From Chrysogorgia sp. JL179-B06 (lineage: Eukaryota; Cnidaria; Anthozoa; Scleralcyonacea; Chrysogorgiidae), in the NCBI GenBank assembly GCA_035772405.1, contig JAYKKM010000047.1, forward strand, positions 3,886,001 through 3,950,000: a stretch of 64,000 nt of DNA, read 5' to 3'. The stretch's first letter is position 1, and each line of letters starts with the position of its first letter. Positions 48,310 through 58,610 of the stretch are shown here, in pieces. Below the pieces are notes generated by a model. That model saw only the letters and a list, made by a program, of their open reading frames with translations, was not told the origin of the DNA and ran no database searches. A program made the translations under genes and the position numbers.

Positions 48310-49641
48310 TTAATCATGCTCTTGTGGAAGGTTGCACAGACGTTTTCTAAGTTTATCCAGTATTTTAGGGATGTGCTGTTGAACCTTATTAAAATACACA
48401 GTACTTTTTTTAAAACTTTCCAGTCCGCTGGATCGAAAGTGACACAACATTGCGTCCACCACGTTGATAGTTTTCGCCACTTGTCTACCATAAGCAATCC
48501 CAGCACTATGTATCCTCAAACTCTGCACGGCAAGGGGTTTTAATATAAGCTTTCGTTTCTTCTCAAATATTATGGTCGTCTTTAATGTGTATGACAAATA
48601 ACGCAGGACCTTTAGCTGACGAATGGCGTCCCCTCGACTGCATATCGCATGCTCATGGTGTATCTTTGTCACGTTACGGTCATCTATATTCTGAAAAAAC
48701 GCGAGATGTACAAAATAAAATACGCCCGTGTTGCCATCATCCAGCTCTTGCATCATCTTGTGCCAATTCGGATGCTTAACGGGGAATATCAGTTCATCTA
48801 AGTCGGTGTAGACCAAGTACTTGACCTTGTACATGTTACGATAAAGACAATCTTGCACGCTGAGGTCTTGGCCAGCGTATCTTGACGAGGGCAAGTTCGT
48901 GCCCCAGTCTATGGTTTCGACCAGCGCGTAACTTTCCAACAATTTCCAGACTTGCACAGAAGCGGAAGCAATATAGCCCGTAAACCACTCTGCTCCGAGC
49001 AACGTATTCATTTCAATATACTCCCCAACAAATTGCGGGTCGTTCATGTCGAAGAAAGGAGAATGGATGCATACACCAAATTCTTTCGGTAATATATTTT
49101 GGTCCCGTTTTTCGTATCTGGTCACCTTCGTAAAACCGCCATTTCCCGGCGAATTACATTTCTCGTCGAATGCCACGCTTATGGCCACTGGAATTTTAAA
49201 AGATGGCAGACGACACGAGTACATCGTTGGAAAGTGATATTGCCTTTCTGTAAGTTTCCTTAAATGAGTTTTCCTTAGTTGTTCGTTTGAGCACACTTGC
49301 TCGCTGTTATCGTACATGAACACGCAATAACCCATGCCCTGCAACGATCCGTTTTCAAATACCATGATTTGAATATCGCCGTACAAAGAAGCGTGGGTAT
49401 ATCTGAAGTCGAAGTAAGCCGAAAAGATGTGAACATTTTGGCTTATCTTTATCCACTTGTCCTTTGAAATTTTTTTATTCTCGGCAAACTTTTCATTCTC
49501 ACCGTTGTTCATCACATTCTTAGATGAAGCGGAGTTTTTTGTCGGCGCTTGATACATCATTAAATTATACCATCCTCCAAGTGAAAGCGTCAACAGACTC
49601 AACAACATTATTGCCCTCTGCAGGCGCTTGTATGGAGTCAT
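48310..49641 (-). CDS. Family 92 glycosyltransferase (DUF23), single exon
   Basis: A Golgi-type glycosyltransferase, probably adding galactose to glycans (family knowledge; GT92 enzymes act on fucose or N-glycan cores). 443 aa with a type II membrane anchor at about residues 10-30 after a short basic start. Landmarks: VHIFSAYFDFRY, GVCIHSPFFDMND, QDCLYRNMYKVKYLVYTDLDELIFP with the DLDE metal/sugar-binding motif near residue 281, VFYFVHLAFF, and RKLILKPLAVQSLRIHSAG near the end. The frame is intact, so likely functional. Its 3' end and downstream flank have been copied in tandem further downstream. Confidence 0.82.
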   Translation of the reverse strand: MTPYKRLQRAIMLLSLLTLSLGGWYNLMMYQAPTKNSASSKNVMNNGENEKFAENKKISKDKWIKISQNVHIFSAYFDFRYTHASLYGDIQIMVFENGSLQGMGYCVFMYDNSEQVCSNEQLRKTHLRKLTERQYHFPTMYSCRLPSFKIPVAISVAFDEKCNSPGNGGFTKVTRYEKRDQNILPKEFGVCIHSPFFDMNDPQFVGEYIEMNTLLGAEWFTGYIASASVQVWKLLESYALVETIDWGTNLPSSRYAGQDLSVQDCLYRNMYKVKYLVYTDLDELIFPVKHPNWHKMMQELDDGNTGVFYFVHLAFFQNIDDRNVTKIHHEHAICSRGDAIRQLKVLRYLSYTLKTTIIFEKKRKLILKPLAVQSLRIHSAGIAYGRQVAKTINVVDAMLCHFRSSGLESFKKSTVYFNKVQQHIPKILDKLRKRLCNLPQEHD

Positions 49642-49649
49642 TATATCGC

Positions 49650-49899
49650 CAATCCAACGACACTGTTACTTTCGTAATATACTCTTGTCGAACATAAAAT
49701 CAGGGGTATAACTCTTCCAACGGACGTTGAGCGAGGCCGAGTCAGCGATATATCAGCGGTTTCACATAACAATGTTCATCAGATACTCCACCAGGACAGC
49801 CGTTCCTCACGTTGTAAGCCACAAATTACTGGACTTGTTAAGGCATTGTAAGTAGTAAATTATTGGATTGTAAACCGATCCCAAAACAACAAAGATCCT
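49650..49899. promoter_or_regulatory. Upstream region of the GT92 gene
   Basis: No ORF. Contains the presumed promoter of the minus-strand glycosyltransferase; no distinct motif can be named. Confidence 0.3.
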
Positions 49900-51895
49900 A
49901 ACCCCCGCCAAGGCAGCTAGACTACAAAAGGATGGCATAGAGATAACCCACACAACAAAAATTGCCAATGAATTTAATAATTTCTTTGTTAATATTGGGA
50001 AAAATTTGGCAGATCAAGACCAGTCCAATCGATTTTTTCCAACTAGATTGTCCAGGAGTTTTTACCTCTTTGCAACTTCATGCACAGAAATTGAGGAAAT
50101 CTCTAAGCTAAATTCAAATAAGGCTACAGGACCTTTTAGTATTCCATCTAAAATACTAAAGTGTCTAAAAGCCATGATTTCTAAACCACTGGAAATTCTC
50201 TACAATCAATCATTTTCAACTGGAATTGTACTAGATCATTTTAAATTCGCTAGAGTGCTTCCTGTGTAAAGGGTTCACATGTAGTGTGTGATAATTACCG
50301 CCCGATTTCACTTCTAAGTATTTTTAATAGAATCTTGGAAAAACTTATGTACAAAAGACTTATTAAATATATTAATAAGAACAACATTTTGTACAACAAA
50401 CAGTTTGTATTTAGATCATGTCACTCCACTGAGCATGCCATATTATGTATCATGTATCATTGATAAAATTCAAAAGGCTATTGGGGATGGATACTTTTCC
50501 TGTGGCATTTTCTTGGATTTTAGTAAAGCATTTGATACTGTGAATCATACAATTATTTTACGAAAATTAGATAATTATGGTATCCGTGGGATTGCTAAGG
50601 ACTGGTTTACTTCTTATTTAAAAGACCGTAAGCAATTTGTTAGGATTGATCAGACATGTTCAAACCACCTCATTAATCCTTGTGGAGTTCCACAAGGATC
50701 GGTTCTTGGACCACTGTTATTTCTATTATATATAAATGATTTTTATCAATGTTCCAAATTGTTTGATTTTCATCTATTTGCTGATGATTCAAACCTTTTT
50801 TATGCTAACAAGAGTTTAAAGGATCTTGAATATTTAATCAATGAAGAACATAAGCTAGTAAATCGGTGGCTTTGTGCTAATAAACTTTCACTAAACATTG
50901 ACAAATCTAGTTTTGTGATATTTCATCCAACTCAGAAAAAATTATCATTTTCCTTACAGCTTAATTTTCCAATAAGCCTCTTAAAGAGGAAACATTTATT
51001 CAGTATCTTGGCGTAATGTTAGATAGTAACCTTAAATGGAAAGCTCATGTTAATTACTTAATGAAAAAATTAAACGAAATGTTGGTTTGCTTTCAAAAGT
51101 AAGATATTTTGTTGATCTAAAAACTCTTGTTAACTTATATTATGCATTGATTTATCCTTACCTCACATATTCCTTAATTGCATGCGGTCATACCTATGAA
51201 TCGATTATTAATCCTCTCTTTTTACAACAAAAACGTACGCATCATTACTTTTTCTTGTTATACCGAATATAGCAGTCCATTATTTAAATCCCTGAAATTG
51301 ATGAAACTTAATGATTTAGTGAAACTTACTACTGCAAGTTTCATAACTCTCTGCTGCCTTCAACTTTCGATAATTTTTTCCTGCATGCGAACCAAGTGCA
51401 TGATCATAACACAAGATTATCTTCGAGGTTATCATACAGTCTTTCAAAACCACGAACAAATTTTGGAAAATATAATATTAGGTTTCAAGGTCGAAAAATT
51501 TGGAATTCCTTCGATATTATGTTGAGCATTTCAAAGGAATTTAAAAAAATTATACATTGATAGTTATTAAAATATAATAGATATTCATCTAGAAATATTA
51601 TTATAACTTCGACCAAGGCAGTTCTTATTAGATGGAACTGGCTTGACAGAGATAGATACTGTAGCTTCTCTGTCACGTGTTGTTTCGTATTGTGTCCGAC
51701 CATCCGGCTATATTGATTTACATGTTTAATTAAGTTATATATTTGGTATCCTAGCTTTGATAAGCCCATATGGTTTTTCTAGGTATACCATGTCCAAATT
51801 TGCTATCAAGCATACTATTATTATTATGTATTACCATTAAACTACCTTTTGTAATTTGCTTTTTTGGTTAAATAAATTTGTATTGTATTATTATT
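49900..51895 (+). mobile_element. LINE (CR1/Jockey-like), 5' truncated and frameshifted
   Basis: Reverse transcriptase pieces on the plus strand: NKATGPFSIPSKIL (50006-50269), IFLDFSKAFDTVNH, CGVPQGSVLGPLLFLLYIND and the catalytic FADDSN (50405-51016), then LKTLVNLYYALIYPYLTY (51087 onward). Several frame changes separate them. The 3' end runs to the TTGTATTATTATTGTATT tail near 51895. Endonuclease missing. Confidence 0.8.
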
Positions 51896-53000
51896 GTATT
51901 CTACCGTAGACTTGCAATCTGCAGTTTAGCGGAAAAACTGCCTTGCTATAGTACACTGCCCAATCTTTAACGCTTGATGATTTTGTCGTCTTATATGACA
52001 TGTTGGCATATTGAATGATTTGTCGATTTATCATAGTAAATATGATCATGGCCCACAGGCAGTGAAAGGTAGCGAGACTCCAAATATATACCGCAGATAC
52101 ATACTCCAATTTAAAAGCTCTTGTTATATGTTTCTGGAGCATTCTAACTCGCACAATTAATTCAACAAACAAGTAATTTACGCCGGATATACGCGCGCCG
52201 ATGTATGGTCGCAGATATAAATTCTGACACTATTGGGACTAATGCCATCAACAACACGACAAGACAATGCTCTGTGTCTGTCATGCAATATTTTAAATCA
52301 TGCTGAAAAGATAAAATATCTCGCGTTCGAAGTAAAGATGTTCTTCAACAGTTTAAAATATCTTTTGGTCTTACTCTGACGAAGGGCACCGCTCGAAAGT
52401 CAGCCTATATCGTTGCTAAAAATCTTAACAGTTCACCACCTTTTCACTTTGCTATATATCCCAAACACTGTCTACGCAACATTCTACTTTTTTACTATTC
52501 TCGGATATTCTGTCGCTGCGATATGCCTAACCTTAAGTAGTTTCGTCAAGGTCTCCATCACGAAATGGTAAGTAATTTGCTTCGTTTTTTACCGTCGATC
52601 AGTAACCATGACCTTACTTATTTTATCAAACGTTAGCATTTCGTTACTAAAAATCTTGGCAGTTTACCACCTTTTCACTTTGCAATTTGTCATTTACACT
52701 CGTTCTTAATAACGATGCACGGCTATACATGTGGTTGAAGTAAGAATCAATATCATACAATAAAGAATGTAGTTTGACCAACTCAGACAAAACACTCTTA
52801 AAATAATGTATAAATCACCGTTTGCTGACACAATAGCGTCCAGAATACCCATTGAATAGAATAAAAATGATTATCGGGCGAGATCGGAATCCGAAGTGTA
52901 CGGTCGCCAATACTCTCGGTCGAATGTGTCGACCGCAACATCACCGCAACCGAACCGCAATCTAACTACAACCGTACCACAACCGAACCGCAACCGCAGT
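51896..53000. other. No clear gene; dispersed repeats
   Basis: 52365-52470 and 52640-52690 are copies of the repeat at 8100-8230, in inverse orientation. 52925-53030 shares AACCG words with 295-345. A 93-codon minus frame at 52172-51891 with hydrophobic stretches cannot be assigned. Confidence 0.5.
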
Positions 53001-54169
53001 GATAGGTTAATTCTAGGCAGTACTGCTCTATCCTGTCTGTGGAGAACGTTTAAGTTATTATTTAATTAACAAGCCAATCCTTCTGTTCCTTTAACAACTG
53101 CATCTGATGATCTACGCTGTACATACACTGCATATTATTTAGTTTTGAAGGTAATGTCATTGCTGGTGAAGTATTTAAACCAAACCATTTTGTGCCAATT
53201 GTCTTTGGTGTTTCTCGGGTAAAAGGCTTCCAAACAAACTCCAAAGCAGAGTTGTACTAATAATCAGAGTTGTACTAATGCTCCTGTTAGGGGCACTGGT
53301 AAGAGCAGGTTTATTTCCAGAAGGGCGTCCGGGTCTCGTTGGATGCCCTGCAATGAAAAGTGGTCACACAAAATTTGGGGGAGAAAGAAATTATTCTCAA
53401 TGATTTGCCTAAAATATATATATATATAAATATATTTGAAAAGAAATAGAATATCATACATGTGACATTTTGACCAATTTGACTGTACCTAAGTGAGTGA
53501 AAATGTCCTAGTTGAATGATGAAGCATGGCAGCATTGGTGGCACAAACTTGCAAAGCTAAAAATCTTGAATGTATCTGACGCAATCTTTAGTACGCTACA
53601 CAGATGCAATAATTCACTGCACAGATTATGAATTTCTTCTCTTGAAGATGTATATATTCTGTTGAACTGTTGAATTACAAATTTAACTGTAAGCAGAAAA
53701 TATATGAATATTATCTACACTGCATCTTATGGAAATATAACTAATTTACTGCTTCATTATATGAGATAATATAATCATATTTGGACCAAAATATGTATTT
53801 AAAATGATGAGATACCAATACCCCGTTTAAAATGTTTGATTTAAGACCATTATATTTTGCTCAAAAGTGATCTCAAAATTCAGGAAATTGCATTTACCCA
53901 AAATTCAAATATTATAAGGGCCCCCTAGAAGGGTGTCATCACATTTGTCTGATATGTTCCCAAATTGGACACCCTATTTCAGAATCCTGGCCACTAACAT
54001 TTCTTTTTTTACCTGTTTCTACTGTTGATGGCTGGCTGTCCATGTCGGAATCACTATTACTTAGTGTTTATAGGCATGCGTTTTGATATATGCCGAAATG
54101 CAGCCAAATTTCTTGTTTCCGTATACTTTACAGTTGCGGTTGCTTGGTTCCCCCCAAAAAAAATTTGGG
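53001..54169. other. No gene seen
   Basis: AT-rich, with a short TA microsatellite near 53413. Small ORFs are not convincing. Confidence 0.4.
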
Positions 54170-54455
54170 GGGACGCGTTTTAATAATAATAATAATAATA
54201 TTTATTTATATAGCGCCTATCCAGGTCTGCTCTAGGCGCTTTACAAAAACTCAAAAACTAATTAAAGACAGACTTAAATAGATGTGTTTTGATTTTGGAT
54301 TTAAAAATGAAAAGACTTGGGGAAGATCTGATGCTTCTAGGTAAAGTGTTCCAGAGTTCAGGAGCGGCAACAACGGAGAAGGATCGATGGCCATAAGAGA
54401 GTAGATTAAAATTGAAAACATCGGAAATATTTTTTAAATTTTTTGATGTAGTCAT
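54170..54455 (-). mobile_element. 3' end of an L2/CR1-type LINE
   Basis: The minus strand encodes APELWNTLPRSIRSSPSL and FKSKIKTHLFK, the usual C-terminus of L2/CR1-type reverse transcriptases, followed by a tail with AGCGCTATATAAATAAATATT-like sequence and ATT repeats. Everything upstream is lost, as in most 5'-truncated copies. Confidence 0.75.
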
Positions 54456-54519
54456 GTAGGTAAGAAAAATCCTAGATCCGCCCCTGTTAAATCACCGCGT
54501 CGCGCCGCCATGTTGAAAG

Positions 54520-54708
54520 TGTAACAGGATGCTTCCAAACCGAGATTGTACAGGCTTAAACCGTATTTTATTTAATACACAGTAAACACTCGTTTTACAA
54601 CTTTCGTCTGTTTCCAGACGCGCACAACAACACCTAGCTGTCAATCAGTCTGTTAATGTTATTAATTAGTTACTAACATAATATGAACCTTAACGTAGTT
54701 CTACTACA
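54520..54708 (-). repeat. Gypsy 3' LTR
   Basis: 189 bp; TG..CA ends; matches 60678-60867. Confidence 0.92.
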
Positions 54709-54934
54709 CTTTCCCCCCTCAAGTGAGAAAGCCTCCCTTGTTACTGTACATTAAGTGTTATATGTTAACCAATTAGCTATAATGTCCCTAATAATCTCTT
54801 TATTTGTCTCGTTGACCAATGATAATAAAGTTGCCATCTTGTAACTTAACACGGTGAAGTATGCCAAGCGATCAGGTGGGTGGCGAATTCTTGTTGAGCG
54901 TCGCTGTACTCCTTGTTCTTGCAACGGATCATCT

Positions 54935-55275
54935 GACTGTTCTGGTGGAACTGGTTCTTCCGGTAGAATTGGTTCTTCCGGTGGAGCTGGTTCTTCTGGT
55001 GGAGCTGGTTCTTCCGGTGGAGCTGGTTCTTCTGGTGGAGCTGGTTCTTCTGGTGGAGCTGGTTCTTCTGGTGGAGCTGGATCCTCTGGTGGAACTGGTT
55101 CTTCCGGTGGAGCTGGTTCTTCCGATGGAGCTGGTTCTTCTGGTGGAGCTGGTTCTTCTGGTGGAGCTGGATCCTCTGGTGGAACTGGTTATTCCGGTGG
55201 AGCTGGTTCTTCTGGTGTAGCTGGTTCTTCTGATTGAGCTGGTTCCTCTGGTGGAGCTGGTTCTTCTGGTGGAGT
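54935..55275. repeat. 15-bp minisatellite in the gypsy coding region
   Basis: Units such as GGTTCTTCTGGTGGAGCT repeat throughout. On the coding (minus) strand one frame reads Pro-Glu-Glu-Pro-Ala repeats, continuing from the integrase zinc domain; a GAA-to-TAA change ends it near 55191. Confidence 0.85.
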
Positions 55276-55728
55276 AACACAAGGTTCACGCTGAGACAAT
55301 CTAGAGGATGGTGTCGGCATATCTTCATCATCATCATCATCGTCGGAGGTCAATTCTTGGTCGGAGTTTGGAGCCGGTGCTGGATCAGGTGCTTTACGAC
55401 GTATACATCGGTCACAGCGAGCGACGTAGGAATGAACATCCTTGGTCATGAACGGCCAATAAAAACGGTGGCGAATTGTTTCCAAGGTTTTGTCCCTGCC
55501 TAGATGACCCATATCATCATGTAATCCCTTTAAAATGCGATTTCGCCATCTTGACGGAACCACCAGTTGATCTCGATCTTCTTCATCAGTCCGGATGCGA
55601 CGATACAAAACACAGTTTTTCAGCAGTAACCGGTCCCATTGTCGGAGAAGATTAGTGGTGTCCTGGGATTCTTTCTTCAACTCTTCGTAGGTTGGTTGTT
55701 TACCACGTAAGACATATTGAATATACAA
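55189..55728 (-). pseudogene. Gypsy integrase N-terminal part, catalytic core missing
   Basis: Has the HHCC zinc domain (HDDMGHLGRDKTLETIRH ... ARCDRCIRRKAPDP). Where the DDE core should follow there is an Asp-rich stretch and PEEPA repeats. Integration in cis is impossible. Confidence 0.8.
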
Positions 55729-57441
55729 CGATCAATACTCGTATCAGCACTTTGACATTCCTTCCATGCTGCAGAACTCATAGATGGAAAGTTCGTAGAT
55801 TTCGGACCATCGACCATTTCAACAAAATTTTTCACAACTTCTGGTGACGCAGTAACTGTCTCAACAGCTGGCGACCACTGTCCTTCGATCTGGTTTTTAC
55901 TCAGGTTGATACCGTGGAATTGACAAATCGCTTTGAATGCACCTTCTGGACAACATGCTTGGTCATCACTGCTAATGGGTCTGGATTTAGCGAGGAAAGG
56001 ACGAAGACAGTTCTCCTTTGATTCTTGTTGTTCTTGTGCATCAGAGTCGTGTGGCATTCGCGATAATCCATCTGCGTCACCTGCATTGCTCGGTCCAGGT
56101 CGATAGCGCATATCAAAATTAAATGGGGCTAAGGCGGCTAACCAACGATGATCACTTGGGCTAAGCTTAGCGGATGTTGTCAAATAGATAAGTGGATTGC
56201 TGTCCGTGAATACTGTAAACCACTGACCATAAAGGTAGTCGCGAAACTTGTCGACAATAGCCCACTTAAGGGCTAAAAACTCACGCTTGTAGGCAGTCAG
56301 GCAGAGTAGTTCCTTTCCGATGCGTTTAAGGTCCAACTGCCATAACCAATGACATGTGGCTTTCCGTTTTGGAGTTGGTAGAGAGTTGCTCCAAGACCTT
56401 CGGCGCTGGCATCCACATGAAGTGTGAAAGGCAAGGAGAAATCTGGAAAGGCTAGGACAGCATGAGTAGTTAATCGTTGTATGATGGTCTCGAAAGCGTT
56501 CTGACATTGTTCAGTCCAAACGAATGATGATACCGTTGTTCGTCCCCGTTTTGCGTTACTTCGGCCACCGATTAAGTGATACAGAGGCTCCGCTAGCTTT
56601 GAGAAGTTATCCACAAACGAGCGGTAATAACCAGCAAAACCTAGAAATGTCTGCAACTGTTTGCTGTCGGCTGGTGGATGTAATAGCCATTCATGCAGAG
56701 CGGATATCTTAGACTAGAGGGATCTGGTTCAACACCATTTTCCGACACAACATGACCAAGGACAGTAACTTTCTTCTGAAAGAATTTACATTTGGAGGGT
56801 TTCAGTTTAAGTCCAAAGTTTACAAGACGAATCAGTACCTCTTCCAGTCTTTGCAACATTTCTTCGAACGTTTTACCAAAAACAATGACATCATCCAAGT
56901 ACACGACACATGTGCGGAAGTTCAAACCATCCAGACAACTTTCCATTAACCTCTGGAAGGTTGCTGGTGCGTTTGTTAACCCGAATGGCATTCGTTGAAA
57001 TTCGAACAATCCAAATGGTGTCGTCATTCCAGTCTTCTGTTGGTCTCCTTTTGTGATTGGTACTTGGAGGTAACCACTTTGCAGGTCCAGTGTGCAGAAC
57101 CACTTTACTCCGTTCAATGTTTCTAAGGTTTCAGCAATTCTTGGGATCGGGTAAGAATCCTTGATGATCTTCGAATTAAGTTTTCTAAAATCAACACAAA
57201 CACGAAGACTGTTATCCTTCTTCCTTACCAAGACCACAGGCGAAGCGTATGGGCTTTTGCTCTTTCGGATAACTCCTGTCTCTAACATATCAAGTATAGC
57301 CTGTCGGAATTCCTCCAACTGCCCTGGTGGTACTCTTCGGTGGGGTAACCGGAATGGCATTTCGTCGTTGAGGTGAATTTCATGCTGAACACCACTGCTG
57401 CAGCCGAGATCTTTGTTATTGGTAGCAAAAGCATGGGACAT
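55677..57441 (-). pseudogene. Gypsy reverse transcriptase and RNase H, frameshifted
   Basis: 57441-56641: FRLPHRRVPPGQLEEFRQ, SPYASPVVLVRKKDNS, RVCVDFRKLN, PFGLTNAPATFQRLM, and the catalytic VVYLDDVIVFG. The frame changes near 56700 into LGFAGYYRSFVDNFSKLAEP (tether) and again near 56320-56350 into the RNase H region (FLALKWAIVDKFRDYLYG, TDSNPLIYL). Confidence 0.88.
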
Positions 57442-57459
57442 ACGTTGCAGTAGATCACT

Positions 57460-57771
57460 CCCTTAGAAAAATTTCATATGTCATTTCACATATGAATCAG
57501 GTATTTCATATGTGAAATTAAAGTTTCACATGTGAAAAGGTTCCAATTCCATATGTGAAAATATTTCATATGTGAAAAATATGTTTCATATATGAAAGTT
57601 TCACATGTGAAATTGTGAACCATGACATTTCACATATGAATTGCATTTCCATATGTGAAAATATTCCAATTTCACATATGAAATGAACATTTCACATATG
57701 AAAAAGTTCCAATTCCATATATGAAATATTTTTTTTCACATGTGAAATGACATATGAAATTTTCGTAAGGG
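57460..57771. mobile_element. 312-bp non-autonomous CCCTTACG-family MITE
   Basis: Ends CCCTTAGAAAAATTTCATAT and, inverted, CCCTTACGAAAATTTCATAT, and the inside is an array of TTTCACATATGAAA/TTTCACATGTGAAA palindromes. It splits the gypsy pol sequence; removing it and one CT restores the frame, giving a 2-bp target duplication. The terminus matches the large transposon at 7615-36581, but the internal repeat word is different. Confidence 0.75.
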
Positions 57772-58610
57772 CTTGCTTGCTTTCGTTGTTCTTCAGTAAG
57801 ATGAGCGTCATTGAGATCAACAGGTGGAACTGAATTTAGTGGGTGTGGTTGCACAGGTGCTACTTGTTCGCACTCAACAACTTGGGCAGTTGCCAAGGAG
57901 ATTTGTAGCCTAACAACTTCACTAGACGTGTTTCTCAGTTCCACGGGTACACGGCAAGTTGTTTTTCCACATGGTAAAGAGACTAGTCCCGGAGTCACAG
58001 ACAGTGTTGAGTAAGCTTTCATGTTATTTGAAGGCTCAAGAATCACTTTCGTTGTACGTTGGGGAGGAGCCCGGGCAATACCCCACACAACAACTGTTTG
58101 AAATGCTTCAATGGTAATTTGGTGCTGATTTGTTGCTTTCACATAGTTTTCTCTTTCTCGAAAGTTCTCTTGACGTGACATTGCTTTATATGCTCGCTGC
58201 CAGGGAGGTGATGCCTTTACTTTATCCAAAAAATTTCTACCATATTTGTCGAAACACTTAACTTGATGTTGTTCAGCCACATTTGTCCCAATAACCATAG
58301 GAACACGTCTGTTGTATTCATTATCCTGAACAATGAGTACAAGAGCTACTACAGTATCATCATTACCAGTGTCACAATAGGGAAAGGATACATGTACCTC
58401 CACTTCAATAAAACCGCTAAAGGGGACTTCCTGACCACCAGCACCAACTACCCGTAATAGATCATCAATGGGTTGCACAGGTTTATTGGAAAGATATTTG
58501 TTATACCACCACTCAGCGACTGTACTTACTTGACTTCCTGTATCGTGAAGAGCCATGCACTGATTTCCGTCTACCCTGCATGTGTCTGTTTCATTTGCTG
58601 TGCCAATCAA
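57672..58610 (-). pseudogene. Gypsy aspartic protease region
   Basis: CMALHDTGSQVSTVAEWW carries the DTGS active site. The frame continues through LEPSNNMKAYSTLSVTPGLV to EEQRKQAS, where the MITE interrupts it; the end of the listed frame is MITE translation. Confidence 0.8.

Larger units (their letters stand above)
45561..48556. repeat. Tandem duplication, copy 2
   Basis: Very similar to copy 1 over about 3 kb. It has its own 144-bp MITE (48033-48176) and a roughly 100-bp difference near 47095-47205. It ends inside the intact glycosyltransferase gene. Confidence 0.85.

Noticed and set aside
51891..52172. 93-codon minus ORF with hydrophobic segments
   Set aside because: Looks somewhat protein-like but has no recognisable family, no splice context and lies among repeats; left unassigned.
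53062..53244. 60-codon minus ORF
   Set aside because: Possible exon fragment, but no splice sites or family could be supported.
54854..55237. Gly/Ser-rich and Glu/Leu-rich ORFs on the plus strand
   Set aside because: Shadow frames of the 15-bp minisatellite; the gypsy coding strand is minus.
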